From positions 806,001 to 870,000 of the forward strand of contig NZ_PYFP01000001.1 in NCBI RefSeq assembly GCF_003056055.1: a stretch of DNA of 64,000 nt. Reading direction: 5' to 3'. How positions within the stretch are numbered: position 1 is the stretch's first letter; the number at the start of each line of letters is the position of its first letter. The notes under the pieces were generated by a model. That model worked only from the letters and a program-made list of their open reading frames with translations. It did no database searches and was not told where the DNA came from. Positions 1-9,450 of the stretch are shown piece by piece. This stretch comes from Glaciimonas sp. PCH181. GTDB taxonomy: Bacteria; Pseudomonadota; Gammaproteobacteria; Burkholderiales; Burkholderiaceae_D. Made by a program: the position numbers and the translations under genes.

Positions 1-782
1 ACGTAGCGTTCGAAGACCTCGGTCGTCTGGCGCCGATATTAAAATCAAACGGCTTCAACGTTATGTATTTTGACGTCGGCGTAGATTCATTCTCCAAAGT
101 CTCGCCATTGGATGCGGACGTGGTAATCGTGCTCGGCGGCCCCATCGCTGCCTACGATTTAGAGCAGTACCCGTTCCTGCGCACCGAAATTGCATGGTTA
201 CGTGCGCGCATGATTGACGATTTACCTACATTAGGGATTTGCCTCGGCGCACAATTAATGGCAGCAGCACTGCATGCAAAAGTGTATCCCGGTACAGCCG
301 GTAAAGAAATCGGTTGGAGCCCGCTAAAAGCTGGCGCACATACTTCCGACGTTCCCTATTTCGACACATTGATCAAAACCGCTCCGCAAGTATTGCAATG
401 GCACGGCGACACATTCGATCTGCCTGTTGGCGCAAAACATCTGGCATCCAGTGACCTTTACATGAATCAAGCATTTTCATCGGGCAAGAATTGCCTGGCA
501 TTGCAATTTCACCCGGAATTTGAAGTCAAGATGGTCGAGCAATGGTTGATCGGCCATGCGCACGAAATAACGCACACAGGCAACGTCAGCCTCGCCCGTC
601 TCCGTTTAGATGCCAAACAATACGGGCTTGCATTTCAAACTGCAGCGGATAATTTCTGGCGAGGATGGCTATCTAGCCTTCAAGGAATAACGTTTTTAGA
701 GAAGAAATTGTACAGACCGAAGGATGTACGTTTAAAACCGGTCGCGCTGGCGTTCGATGCGCTTTTTACGCACAGCGAATAA
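1..782 (+). CDS. Class I glutamine amidotransferase (GMP synthase-like), 5' truncated by window edge
   Basis: Glutaminase-fold protein of the stand-alone GMP-synthase-like GATase group. The sequence shows the nucleophile elbow GICLGAQL (catalytic Cys) and the late His-Glu pair in LQFHPEFE, which complete the Cys-His-Glu triad of class I amidotransferases. The first internal ATG is at 63, but the frame stays open to base 3 and encodes family-like residues (VAFEDLGRLAPIL), so the true start lies before the window and at least 259 residues are present. There is no synthetase domain. Family members act on glutamine or gamma-glutamyl compounds; the substrate here is unknown. Confidence 0.85.
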   Translation, partial: VAFEDLGRLAPILKSNGFNVMYFDVGVDSFSKVSPLDADVVIVLGGPIAAYDLEQYPFLRTEIAWLRARMIDDLPTLGICLGAQLMAAALHAKVYPGTAGKEIGWSPLKAGAHTSDVPYFDTLIKTAPQVLQWHGDTFDLPVGAKHLASSDLYMNQAFSSGKNCLALQFHPEFEVKMVEQWLIGHAHEITHTGNVSLARLRLDAKQYGLAFQTAADNFWRGWLSSLQGITFLEKKLYRPKDVRLKPVALAFDALFTHSE

Positions 783-865
783 AAAAGCCGAGCAGGGAAG
801 ATTATCCCGCCCTTGCAATCGCGCATTACCTACTAGGCAACTTCTAAGCAACTGCTAAACCAGTA

Positions 866-1513
866 CTAAGCCGTTTGCCATTCTGCAACGAATTCATCGC
901 GAAACTGTTCCAGACTTTGTAATCGCAAGTCAGCTTCAGCCCGACCCGCTGCGGTTTGCATGGTCGCGGGCAGGCCTGCCAATTTAAGCGTTATATGGTC
1001 CAACGCATACAGCTTGTCATTGCCAATGCGGTGCGCGGCAAGTGGATCGTCCGGATGCGCCAGCGCGCTGCCCATTTTGCCAGCGATATAAAACAGCCGC
1101 GCGATGCCGACCATGCCAAGCGCATCAAGGCGATCAGCGTCCTGCACGATTTTGGCTTCGATAGACTGAGCAGCAATGTTGGCCGAAAAACTGTGCGCCT
1201 CGATGGCATGCGCTACCGCAGCCAAGCGCTCGGGCGGGAACCCTTGCTCACCCAATAGCCGCACCGCCAACTGGGCAGCCTGCCGCGAAGCGAGGTGACG
1301 CTGCGGATCATTCTTGGGCAGATTGACCAGATCATGCAAATAGCAGGCGGCAAGCACGATCAGCGCGTCAGCTTCGGGATGGGTCTTGAGTAGGATCGTT
1401 GCGCTGCGCCAGACGCGATGCAGGTGATTGATGTCGTGGGCACCATCGTCACCGAGATGACTGGCGGCAATTGCCAGCAGACGCGGACGCCAGCTATCGA
1501 GTAGTGTAATCAT
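866..1513 (-). CDS. HD-domain metal-dependent phosphohydrolase (YedJ-like)
   Basis: A 215-residue single-domain HD protein. The metal-binding pattern is visible: an early His in DINHLHRVW, then the HD pair in CYLHDLVN, and later an Asp in QDADRLDALG. This layout and length match the YedJ group of small soluble HD phosphohydrolases, whose substrates are mostly unknown. It is a single gene convergent with the amidotransferase gene, with 83 bp between them. The ATG at 1513 is the natural start. Function beyond phosphohydrolase is not predictable. Confidence 0.8.
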   Translation of the reverse strand: MITLLDSWRPRLLAIAASHLGDDGAHDINHLHRVWRSATILLKTHPEADALIVLAACYLHDLVNLPKNDPQRHLASRQAAQLAVRLLGEQGFPPERLAAVAHAIEAHSFSANIAAQSIEAKIVQDADRLDALGMVGIARLFYIAGKMGSALAHPDDPLAAHRIGNDKLYALDHITLKLAGLPATMQTAAGRAEADLRLQSLEQFRDEFVAEWQTA

Positions 1514-1742
1514 GATGCTCAGAAAAAAGAAGAAGGCAGCGATGATAGCCTAGTGACGCCGATTGCTACCAGTACGGCACGCATCCTGGCGCTTTCGTAA
1601 TCGTCGCAAACAAGGCTGCCGGACCAATCACACAGGCATGTTCGCCTATATGACGGTCAGCAAAGTAATAGCAGAAACGGGATGGGGATAGAGAACATTG
1701 CTGCAAGCGTCCATGACGGCACGCATGCAAAAGCAGCAACCA

Positions 1743-3032
1743 TCAGACCAAGCTGAGCGCCTGATCCAGATCAGCGATCAGGTCATCGATATGTTCGATA
1801 CCAATGGATAGCCGCACCGTATCTTCAGTGACACCGGCCTTAATCAGTTCGGCGGGAGACAATTGACGATGCGTCGTTGACGCCGGATGGGTTGCCAACG
1901 ACTTGGCATCGCCGATATTGACCAAGCGGGTGAATAACTGAAGCGCGTCCTGAAATTTGGCACCGCCAGCAAGGCCGCCTTTGACGCCGAATGTCAAAAT
2001 GCCGGATGCCTTGCCATTGAAGTACTTCTTTGCAAGCGCGTGATCCGGATGATCTTCCAATCCGGCATAGTTGACCCAGTTTACTTTTGGATGCTTCTTC
2101 AGATATTGCGCGACAGTTAAGGCGTTCGAAGTGATTCTGTCGAGGCGCAATGCCAGTGTTTCGATACCTTGCAGAATCAAAAAACTGTTGAAAGGGGAAA
2201 GTGCTGCACCCGTATTGCGTAAGGGAACCACCCGCGCACGACCGATGTAGGCGGCTTCGCCCAGCGCCTCCGTGTAGACCACGCCGTGGTAACTGACATC
2301 TGGTTCGTTAAGGCGCTTGAAGCGTTCCTTGTATTTCGCCCACGGGAATTTCCCAGAATCGACAATGGCGCCACCCAAACTCGTACCATGACCTCCCAAA
2401 TATTTCGTCAGCGAGTGCACCACGATGTCGGCACCGTGTTCAATAGGCCGGAGCAGATAGGGCGTCGCCACGGTGTTATCGACGATTAGCGGCACGCCGT
2501 GGCGATGCGCAATCTCGGCGATGGCGGCAATGTCGGTGATATTGCCGAGCGGATTGCCAATGGACTCGATGAAGATCGCTTTGGTGCGCGCGTCGATATG
2601 CGGCTCAAAAGAGGCGGGCGTGCGCGGATCGGCAAAACGGGTTTCGATACCAAACTGCGGCAGCGTATGGGCAAACAGATTGTAGGTGCCGCCATACAGC
2701 GTGGAGGCAGACACGATGTTGTCCCCGGCTTCAGCGATAGTCTGTATTGCGTAGGTGACAGCGGCTTGACCGGATGCCACTGCCAGTGCCGCAATGCCGC
2801 CTTCGAGAGCAGCAACGCGCTTCTCTAGCACGTCCTGCGTCGGATTCATGATGCGCGAATAAATGTTGCCTTGTACTTTCAGGTCGAACAAATCTGCGCC
2901 ATGCTGGGTATCGTCGAATGCAAAGGCAACCGTCTGATAAATCGGAACAGCGACTGCCTTCGTCGTCGGATCAGGCGAATAGCCAGCATGCACGGATAAA
3001 GTTTCGAACTTCCATTGAGGAACTTGGGTCAT
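1743..3032 (-). CDS. metY: O-acetylhomoserine sulfhydrylase (aminocarboxypropyltransferase)
   Basis: PLP-dependent Cys/Met metabolism enzyme of about 429 residues, the usual MetY length. It forms homocysteine from O-acetylhomoserine and sulfide, so it takes in free sulfide directly. The PLP-binding lysine sits in HSLTKYLGGHG, and the N-terminal FETLSVHAGY and NIYSRIMNPT stretches are typical of the family. The frame extends to a TTG at 3044, but the ATG at 3032 (MTQVPQWKF) is the better start. It lies downstream of the tauABC-like genes in the same orientation with a 211-bp gap, which fits the sulfur theme of the region. Confidence 0.9.
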   Translation of the reverse strand: MTQVPQWKFETLSVHAGYSPDPTTKAVAVPIYQTVAFAFDDTQHGADLFDLKVQGNIYSRIMNPTQDVLEKRVAALEGGIAALAVASGQAAVTYAIQTIAEAGDNIVSASTLYGGTYNLFAHTLPQFGIETRFADPRTPASFEPHIDARTKAIFIESIGNPLGNITDIAAIAEIAHRHGVPLIVDNTVATPYLLRPIEHGADIVVHSLTKYLGGHGTSLGGAIVDSGKFPWAKYKERFKRLNEPDVSYHGVVYTEALGEAAYIGRARVVPLRNTGAALSPFNSFLILQGIETLALRLDRITSNALTVAQYLKKHPKVNWVNYAGLEDHPDHALAKKYFNGKASGILTFGVKGGLAGGAKFQDALQLFTRLVNIGDAKSLATHPASTTHRQLSPAELIKAGVTEDTVRLSIGIEHIDDLIADLDQALSLV

Positions 3033-3243
3033 GGGATATTCCAACGAGTGATGTGGATTAATGACTCTAACCAGCCATCAATCCACAGAGAACGAATCAT
3101 TCCGCATATCCATAGCCGATATTTCAGTCGAGGCCCGATTCCATTGCAATGCCGCTGAAATTGCTTATTGCGCCATGCGCTGTTTTAAGGGATGCACCTC
3201 ATAATGCCCCGGACAATATTGAAGGCATAGACGGAACACCGAA

Positions 3244-4134
3244 TCAACGGTGCGCTTTCCACGGCACAAGCTTTTGTTCCAGCTGCCGCATTATCAAATC
3301 GAACAGACAAGCCACGATACCGATCAGCACGATACCCATGATCACGATATCGGTGCGCAAGAAGTTGGACGCATTCAACACTAGTTGCCCAACGCCTGCC
3401 GTCGCCGCCACCATTTCAGCGGCGACCAGCGTCGTCCAGCCAAAACCGATGGCAATCCGCAGGCCGGTCAGGATGTCGGGCAGCGCCGCCGGTAAAATCA
3501 CATGCCGTAATAATTGCCAACGGGTAGCACCCATCGATAGCGCAGCATGTAACTGCTCGGTCAGGATTCCGCTGACGCCCGCCCGGGTTGCGACAGCGAT
3601 GGGCGCAAAACAGGCAAGATAAATCAGCAAGATCTTCGCTGTCTCATCGATACCGAACCAAATCACTATCAAGGGAAGATACGCCAGAGGCGGCAGCGGC
3701 CGATAGAATTCGAGCAACGGATCAAAGATGCCGCGCACGATCCTGCTCGTGCCCATCAGCAGACCAAGCGGTACGGCGGTCATGGCCGCGAGCGCGAAAG
3801 CGCCAAATACGCGCATCAGGCTCCACGCCAAATGCTGGATCAGCGGCAGGCCGCCTTGCACATTGCCGTTCCATGCTTGTACCGCAGCATTCCATACAGC
3901 CGATGGCGATGGCAGGAAAAGCGGCGCAACCCACCCCTGCGCGGTAATGCTCCACCAAGCCAGAAAAAGAATGACGATTGTTGAGATCGTAATACCCAGT
4001 GTTTTGCCGCTGCCAGGACGTGGATGGACCTTGGCAGCCGGTAGCAGCGTTGTTGCGGCAGGAAGCGACGATGGCGATGCGATGTCGCTCCAGACGGTAT
4101 CTGGGACGACAGGTGACGACGAAGGATGAGTCAT
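3244..4134 (-). CDS. tauC: Sulfonate/taurine-type ABC transporter permease
   Basis: Inner-membrane permease of about 296 residues with a proline-rich cytoplasmic N-terminus and about six hydrophobic segments. The EAA-loop that docks on the ATPase is seen around LHAALSMGATRWQLLRHV followed by LPAALPDILTGLRI. The frame runs further upstream, but the ATG at 4134 (MTHPSSSP) lies just after the stop of the ATPase gene, giving a compact A-B-C operon. Family knowledge places it with the TauC/SsuC group. The exact substrate (taurine or another sulfonate) rests mainly on the neighbouring binding protein. Confidence 0.85.
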   Translation of the reverse strand: MTHPSSSPVVPDTVWSDIASPSSLPAATTLLPAAKVHPRPGSGKTLGITISTIVILFLAWWSITAQGWVAPLFLPSPSAVWNAAVQAWNGNVQGGLPLIQHLAWSLMRVFGAFALAAMTAVPLGLLMGTSRIVRGIFDPLLEFYRPLPPLAYLPLIVIWFGIDETAKILLIYLACFAPIAVATRAGVSGILTEQLHAALSMGATRWQLLRHVILPAALPDILTGLRIAIGFGWTTLVAAEMVAATAGVGQLVLNASNFLRTDIVIMGIVLIGIVACLFDLIMRQLEQKLVPWKAHR

Positions 4135-4142
4135 AGACAGTA

Positions 4143-4967
4143 TCAGGAAGGGCGGTGCACAAGTTGCAGAAGGCGTTCGCGCCAAGCAATAAAATCCGGC
4201 GATGATTTGACGGCGCGGGCATCACCGGATGCCAGATATTCGCGTGAAAAAGGCAGATCGAATTGATGCTCAATACGCCCCGGACGAGGCGACATGACAA
4301 TGACCCGAGAGCCCAGAAACAGCGCCTCTTCTACACTATGCGTGATGAAAAAGATGGTTTTGCCGGTACGTTGCCAGACATTCACCAGCAACTCTTGTAT
4401 CGACTCGCGCGCCAATGCATCGAGCGCACCCATCGGTTCGTCCATCAGCAGCACGCGCGGATTATTTGCCAGCGCGCGGGCAATGCCGACGCGCTGCTGC
4501 ATGCCGCCGGACAATTGATAGACCGGCGATTGTGCAAATTGCGCCAATCCGACCAGACTCAGTTTTTCGAGTGCGATCGCGATACGTTCGCTGCGCGGTA
4601 CCCCGCGAAAACGCAATCCAAGCGCGACGTTGTCCACCACGTTTAGCCACGGCAGCAAGGCATGCTTCTGAAACACTACGCCCAGTTCCGGGCTGGGGCC
4701 TGTGATAGCCACGTCGTCGAGCAAGACCTCTCCCTGCGAAGCCTGCACGAAGCCAGCGAGGCAATTCAATAGCGTCGTCTTGCCGCAACCGGAAGGCCCG
4801 AGTGCGACAACGAATTCCCCCGGCGCAATCGACAACGCTATGTTGGATAAGGCTAGCGCCTCATCCTGTGCCGCCGAAGCAAAGCGCACCGACAGTCGAC
4901 GTATATCGAGTCGGCCGCCTGTCTGTGCCGTGGCTTGAACTATCGTGCTGCGGCTTTGTGTACCCAT
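4143..4967 (-). CDS. tauB: Sulfonate/taurine-type ABC transporter ATP-binding protein
   Basis: ATPase of about 274 residues. Walker A is GPSGCGKTT, the signature is [15 protein letters not shown] and Walker B is [11 protein letters not shown], followed by a switch His in [11 protein letters not shown]. The ATG at 4967 (MGTQSRST) is preferred over the longer frame to 5078, whose extra residues are a shadow of the tauA C-terminus. The start overlaps the tauA stop by 28 bp, suggesting translational coupling. It should energise uptake through the adjacent permease. Confidence 0.88.
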   Translation of the reverse strand: MGTQSRSTIVQATAQTGGRLDIRRLSVRFASAAQDEALALSNIALSIAPGEFVVALGPSGCGKTTLLNCLAGFVQASQGEVLLDDVAITGPSPELGVVFQKHALLPWLNVVDNVALGLRFRGVPRSERIAIALEKLSLVGLAQFAQSPVYQLSGGMQQRVGIARALANNPRVLLMDEPMGALDALARESIQELLVNVWQRTGKTIFFITHSVEEALFLGSRVIVMSPRPGRIEHQFDLPFSREYLASGDARAVKSSPDFIAWRERLLQLVHRPS

Positions 4968-5938
4968 GTCGCATTTACTCCTGTGCTGTAATCCGGCAAG
5001 ACTGCCTGAATGGTGCCCTGACTTTTCAAAAAAGTAGCCGTAGCAGCCAGGGATTGGGCAGCGCCACCGCCCAGCCATTGCGTGGAAGCTTGCTGTTCCA
5101 ACGTCGGAAACTCATACAACGCCAGACTTGCCGGAACATCTGCGGCTTCTGCACCCGACCATTTTGCGACGGCTTTTACCTGTGGCGAATCTGCTGTCCA
5201 CGCGGCCTTATTGCGACGATAGTTGTCGTCCGTGGTAGCGAGCGTCTTCACGAGTTGGGTCAGGAAAGCATCGTTCTGACGTGCGAAAGCCTTGCTGACA
5301 ACTATGCCGTCGAAGGTAGCTTTGCCGGTCTGTTTGGCGATCTGACCGGAAGTGATCAATACTTGGCCATTCTTCTTCACTTTTGCCAAAACCGGGTCCC
5401 AGATGAAGGTGGCGTCAATGTCGCCACGCTCCCATGCGGCAGCAATTTCCGGTGGGCGCATGTTTAGAATTTTGACGCTACGCGTATCGACCTTGGCATT
5501 CTCCAGCGCCAGCAACGTATGGAAGTGCGATGTCGAGACAAATGGCACCGCGATGCGCTTGTCTTTCAAATCCGCCAGGCTCTTGACGCCGCTGCCGTTA
5601 CGCACCACCAGCGCTTCTGCGTCATTGATGTTGTCGAGTATCCAGAACAGTTCGATATCGAGGCCTTGCGACAAACCGGATGCAATCGGTGCAGAACCTG
5701 CTTCGCCGATCTGTACCGAACCGGAAGCCAGCGCCCGGATGACGTCGGCACCGCTAGCCAATTTGCGGAATGTCACCTTGTAGCCGGTCTTTTGCGCCAG
5801 ATTTTGCGCGTCCTGAGCGTAACGCCAAGGCACAACCATGTCCTGATAAGCAATGACGACTTCCTTGCTTTGAGCAATGGCGTTTCCCGTCAAAATGGCC
5901 GATGCGGCCAGTACCAGGACGTGTAGAGTTTTTTTCAT
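4940..5938 (-). CDS. tauA: Taurine/sulfonate ABC transporter periplasmic binding protein
   Basis: Secreted solute-binding protein of about 332 residues with a clear signal peptide ([23 protein letters not shown]). The core resembles Tau[37 protein letters not shown] and [16 protein letters not shown] all follow that family's conserved order. The start is the ATG at 5938; an upstream in-frame ATG at 5998 would bury the signal peptide. It is the first gene of the tauABC-like operon. No tauD dioxygenase is adjacent, so desulfonation must be done elsewhere, for example by the monooxygenase gene at 11247. Confidence 0.88.
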   Translation of the reverse strand: MKKTLHVLVLAASAILTGNAIAQSKEVVIAYQDMVVPWRYAQDAQNLAQKTGYKVTFRKLASGADVIRALASGSVQIGEAGSAPIASGLSQGLDIELFWILDNINDAEALVVRNGSGVKSLADLKDKRIAVPFVSTSHFHTLLALENAKVDTRSVKILNMRPPEIAAAWERGDIDATFIWDPVLAKVKKNGQVLITSGQIAKQTGKATFDGIVVSKAFARQNDAFLTQLVKTLATTDDNYRRNKAAWTADSPQVKAVAKWSGAEAADVPASLALYEFPTLEQQASTQWLGGGAAQSLAATATFLKSQGTIQAVLPDYSTGVNATWVHKAAAR

Positions 5939-6054
5939 ATTATTGACGACCAAGTGGATAGTCGTTCGAGTATAAAAGTCCGTTTTGCGTAGCAACACGA
6001 ATCTTTCCAGCTATACATATACGATGATTGAGCGAACAAGAAGCGCCGCACCAT

Positions 6055-6093
6055 GAAAAAACGCGGTCATGTATCTAGTACATGACCGCGTTG
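6055..6093 (-). terminator. Rho-independent terminator of the encapsulin operon
   Basis: A perfect 13-bp inverted repeat (arms 6061-6073 and 6079-6091, 5-nt loop) lies just past the cysteine desulfurase stop. Read on the minus strand, the stem is followed by a run of six T. It separates the encapsulin operon from the tauA promoter region. Confidence 0.85.
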
Positions 6094-6119
6094 AAAAAGC
6101 CGCTATCGTTTTGCGTGCT

Positions 6120-8072
6120 TCAGCCGGTTCGTCGTTGCGACGAGAGCCTTCTGATGACCGTTACAAGACGGTCGATTTCATCGAAGGTATTGTAGAACGC
6201 CAGAGAAGGCCGGACTGTCGTTTCAACGCCGAAACGGCGCAGAATCGGTTGAGCGCAATGATGCCCGGTTCGGACCGCGATACCTTCTTCATTGAGCGCG
6301 TGGCCCACTTCTTCAGTGCTGTAACCGGCCAGAACGAACGACATGACGCTGGCTTTGTCTTTTGCCGTGCCGATCAGACGTACGCCCTTGATCTCGCTTA
6401 GTTGCTGCATGCCGTAGACCAACAGATCGTGCTCGTAACGGGCGATGTTTTCGATGCCAATCTTGTTGATATAGTCAATGGCAGCGCCCAAGCCGACCGC
6501 ATCCGCAATGTTGCCAGTTCCCGCTTCAAACTTGTTGGGAATAGGTTGAAATACGGTCTTTTCGAACGTCACGTCGGCGATCATGTTGCCGCCGCCTTGC
6601 CACGGCGGCATGTCTTCCAAAACTGCGCGCTTGCCCCAGACCACACCGATGCCGGTGGGGCCAAACAGTTTGTGGCCCGAGAATACAAAAAAGTCGGCGT
6701 CCAGAGCTTGTACGTCCACGCGCATGTGCGACACCGATTGCGCGCCATCGACCAGCACTTTGGCACCGACACGATGGGCCAATTCAATGATTTGCTTTAC
6801 TGGCGACACCGTGCCGAGGGCATTGGAAACCTGTGTAACGGCGACAATTTTGGTACGGTCGTTGAGCAGTTTGCGATACTCGTCGAGCAGGACCTGACCA
6901 GAATCATCTACCGGAATCACCCTCAACTTTGCCCCTTTAGCGGCGGCCAGTTGCTGCCAAGGAACGATATTAGCGTGATGTTCAAGATGCGAAACGATAA
7001 TTTCATCACCTTCGCCAACATGTTGTGCACCCCAGCTTTTGGCGACCAGATTGATGGCTTCAGTGGTGCCACGCACGAAAATGACCTCATTGACATCCGG
7101 CGCATTCAGGAAGCGTCGGACCCGCTCACGCGCACCCTCGTAAGCATCGGTCGCCCGACCCGCCAATTCATGCGCGGCCCGGTGGATGTTTGAATTCTCG
7201 TGTGCGTAAAAAGAACTGATGCGGTCAATGACAGACTGCGGCTTATGCGTGGTTGCAGCATTGTCGAACCATACCAATTGACGGCCATTGACGCGTTCCT
7301 GAAGAATCGGAAAATCGCGTCGCACCGCGTTGACATCGAACGGCGGATGACGGTCGCTGCCAGCCAATGGCACAGTTGCGTGCGGCGCTGGTTTGGCGGG
7401 CGTGACATACCCGCTAGGCAGTACCACAGCATCGACGAAATAATATTGCGGCGCAGAGGATGGCGATGGCGACGATGGCGCTGCGGCACCGGGAAGCCCG
7501 GTAACCGGAGGGGCGGTCAGGCTGCGATTTTCCGGAATCGGTGACGTGAATAAATGCGCATCCTGCTGTGGCAATTCGGTTGCAGGTACAGCGGCAGTTC
7601 CGGGCTGGCCGTAAGAATCGCTGAGAAAGTAATACGGCGATGCACCGGCTTGCGGCCGTCCTGCATCCAGCGATTCGGATACGCCCAGCAACGTGCCGCC
7701 ACTGCGCGGTTCGTATGCCGGGATTGCACTCAGCGCTTTGTCAGGAACACCGTTGCCAGCCTGCGCGACAGGTGCCAGCGCTGGTACGCGATTACCCAAC
7801 GACAGAACTTGCGTAGGCGAACCCGGTATCAGGTTGCTGCCGGGAATCTGTCCTTGTGGAATCGGCGTGCCGGGCACGCCAGGCCCGAAACCAGCCGGAC
7901 TGGCCAGCGGCGAACCGGGCGGGGCAATATTCCCCGGCGCCTGGACGCCGTGCGGCGAGAACGGTGGCGCAGCGAACATCTCTGTCGCCAAACGCGCCAG
8001 CACCGCCGGATCGAACGGCGCGCCTGACGACTCTGGTGCCGGGAGGGAAGTGGAGGGCGATAGTGGGCTCAC
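6120..8072 (-). CDS. Encapsulin family 2A cargo: SufS-type cysteine desulfurase with long N-terminal targeting extension
   Basis: PLP enzyme of 650 residues that releases sulfur from cysteine. Residues 245-650 are a group II (SufS/CsdA-like) desulfurase: PLP lysine K468 in FSGHKLFGPTG and catalytic C606 in RTGHHCAQP. Residues 1-240 are a Pro/Gly/Ala/Ser-rich, probably disordered extension absent from ordinary SufS. It carries three hydrophobic islands: LARLATEMF (25-33), YYFLSD (147-152) and YYFVD (210-214). In known family 2A encapsulin systems such an extension loads the enzyme into the shell. The start is a GTG at 8072, 8 bp after the shell gene stop, with only a weak Shine-Dalgarno, so coupling to the shell gene is likely. 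Confidence 0.92.
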   Translation of the reverse strand: MSPLSPSTSLPAPESSGAPFDPAVLARLATEMFAAPPFSPHGVQAPGNIAPPGSPLASPAGFGPGVPGTPIPQGQIPGSNLIPGSPTQVLSLGNRVPALAPVAQAGNGVPDKALSAIPAYEPRSGGTLLGVSESLDAGRPQAGASPYYFLSDSYGQPGTAAVPATELPQQDAHLFTSPIPENRSLTAPPVTGLPGAAAPSSPSPSSAPQYYFVDAVVLPSGYVTPAKPAPHATVPLAGSDRHPPFDVNAVRRDFPILQERVNGRQLVWFDNAATTHKPQSVIDRISSFYAHENSNIHRAAHELAGRATDAYEGARERVRRFLNAPDVNEVIFVRGTTEAINLVAKSWGAQHVGEGDEIIVSHLEHHANIVPWQQLAAAKGAKLRVIPVDDSGQVLLDEYRKLLNDRTKIVAVTQVSNALGTVSPVKQIIELAHRVGAKVLVDGAQSVSHMRVDVQALDADFFVFSGHKLFGPTGIGVVWGKRAVLEDMPPWQGGGNMIADVTFEKTVFQPIPNKFEAGTGNIADAVGLGAAIDYINKIGIENIARYEHDLLVYGMQQLSEIKGVRLIGTAKDKASVMSFVLAGYSTEEVGHALNEEGIAVRTGHHCAQPILRRFGVETTVRPSLAFYNTFDEIDRLVTVIRRLSSQRRTG

Positions 8073-8080
8073 GTCGCGGC

Positions 8081-9013
8081 CTATTTATAGGTGTCAGGAT
8101 AGTCGTGGTACTTGCCGATTTCGACATCGTCGAGCACTGCCAGCGCATCGGTTGTCAGCACCGCAAGCGAGCAATACAGCGAGATCAAATAAGACGAAAT
8201 TGCGTGATTGTTAATGCCCATGAAACGCACCGACAATCCGGGACTTTGCTCACCCGGCAGACCAGGTTGGAACAAGCCGACGACGCCTTGACGTTTATCG
8301 CCTACACGCAGCAGCAGGATTTTGCTCTTGCCATCGGCTACCGGCACTTTGTCCGAAGGAATCAACGGAATACCGCGCCAGGTAATGAATTGCGAACCGA
8401 ACAGGCTGATGGTCGGAGGCGGCGTACCACGACGCGTCGCTTCACGACCGAAGGCTGCAATCGCCAGCGGATGGGTAAGGAAAAAAGCAGGTTCTTTCCA
8501 CACTTTGGTCAACAATTCATCAAGATCATCCGGTGTCGGCGCACCAGTCAACGGGAAAATGCGCTGTTCGTCCGTCACTTGCGCCAGCAGGCCGTAGTCG
8601 GGATTGTTGATCAGCTCACTTTCCTGATTCTCTTTGATGGTCTCGATAGTCAGGCGCAGTTGTTCCTTGATCTGGTCATGCGGGCTGCTATACAGATCGG
8701 AAACGCGGGTGTGGACGTCCAAGATGGTAGAGACGGCGTTGAGGAAAAACTCACGCGGATGATCTTCGTAATCGACGAAAGTGCGCGGTAGTTGATTTTC
8801 TTCTTCGCGTGCGGTGCAAGTGACCTTGATCGACTCAGGATTCTTAACCTTGTTAAGCCGATAGATACCAGCTTCGACCGGCACCCATTGCAACAGATGC
8901 GTCAGCCAACGAGGGCTGATCGTTTCCAGTTGAGGGACGGTTTTGGTAGCGTTTGCTAGCTGTCTTGCTGCGTTATCGCCAAGCGTAGTGGTACTGCCAA
9001 CTGTTGCCGACAT
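8081..9013 (-). CDS. srpI: Family 2A encapsulin nanocompartment shell protein (SrpI-type)
   Basis: A 310-residue HK97-fold shell protein of the SrpI group, recognised from its overall sequence: LETISPRWLTHLLQWVPVEAG near the N-terminus, REEENQLPRTFVDYEDHPREF, then the central TISLFGSQFITWRGIPLIPSDK and the C-terminal VRFMGINNHAISSYLISLYCS. Family 2A shells self-assemble around a cysteine desulfurase and have been linked to sulfur storage. The ATG at 9013 has a TGGAG ribosome site 6 nt upstream. The cargo gene follows 8 bp downstream; an XRE regulator precedes it. Length and motifs look complete, so an intact shell is expected. Confidence 0.93.
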   Translation of the reverse strand: MSATVGSTTTLGDNAARQLANATKTVPQLETISPRWLTHLLQWVPVEAGIYRLNKVKNPESIKVTCTAREEENQLPRTFVDYEDHPREFFLNAVSTILDVHTRVSDLYSSPHDQIKEQLRLTIETIKENQESELINNPDYGLLAQVTDEQRIFPLTGAPTPDDLDELLTKVWKEPAFFLTHPLAIAAFGREATRRGTPPPTISLFGSQFITWRGIPLIPSDKVPVADGKSKILLLRVGDKRQGVVGLFQPGLPGEQSPGLSVRFMGINNHAISSYLISLYCSLAVLTTDALAVLDDVEIGKYHDYPDTYK

Positions 9014-9078
9014 CGTAACTCCAATTCAAGTGTGTTTAAAAAAAGACCTGCAAAGTGTGGCGTTTCAGTGGTTCTGTC

Positions 9079-9426
9079 TCAACATGCTATCGCCATCAAC
9101 TTAATCCCCCGCACAAGATTCATCTGGCTGATGGCTTCACCACGTGTCACCAGCGCGGACGGTGTAAGCTGCAACGCCGATGCCAGTTTCTCGATGGTAA
9201 CCAGCGACGCGACAACACTACCGCGCTCTATCTCGCCGATGTAAGAGCGATTCAGATTCGAGTTCTCGGCCAAGCGCTCTTGCGACCAACGTTGCGCCTC
9301 GCGCAACTGCCGCACACCGATTCCGAAACTCTGTACCAGCGCGTTGGAAACGCTGTCGCCAGCTTCCGGCAGGTCAGGATTTTGCGCCGTCTCGGCCGGC
9401 CTTCTGGAATATCTCGATACGCTCAT
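9079..9426 (-). CDS. XRE-family transcriptional regulator within the encapsulin operon
   Basis: A 115-residue protein with one Cro/C1-type helix-turn-helix at about residues 37-92 (VRQLREAQRWSQERLAENSNLNRSYIGEIERG), preceded by a loose N-terminal tail and without an effector domain. It lies between the serine acetyltransferase (24-bp gap) and the shell gene (65-bp gap), all in one direction, so it is probably co-transcribed. It is a plausible local regulator of the sulfur-storage operon, but what it senses cannot be read from the sequence. Confidence 0.85.
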   Translation of the reverse strand: MSVSRYSRRPAETAQNPDLPEAGDSVSNALVQSFGIGVRQLREAQRWSQERLAENSNLNRSYIGEIERGSVVASLVTIEKLASALQLTPSALVTRGEAISQMNLVRGIKLMAIAC

Positions 9427-9450
9427 TTCAGAGGCTCCCCGTCGCGCTAT

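Noticed and set aside
3149..5467. Several plus-strand frames of 75-220 aa opposite the tauABC genes
   Set aside because: These are antisense shadows of clearly recognised genes.
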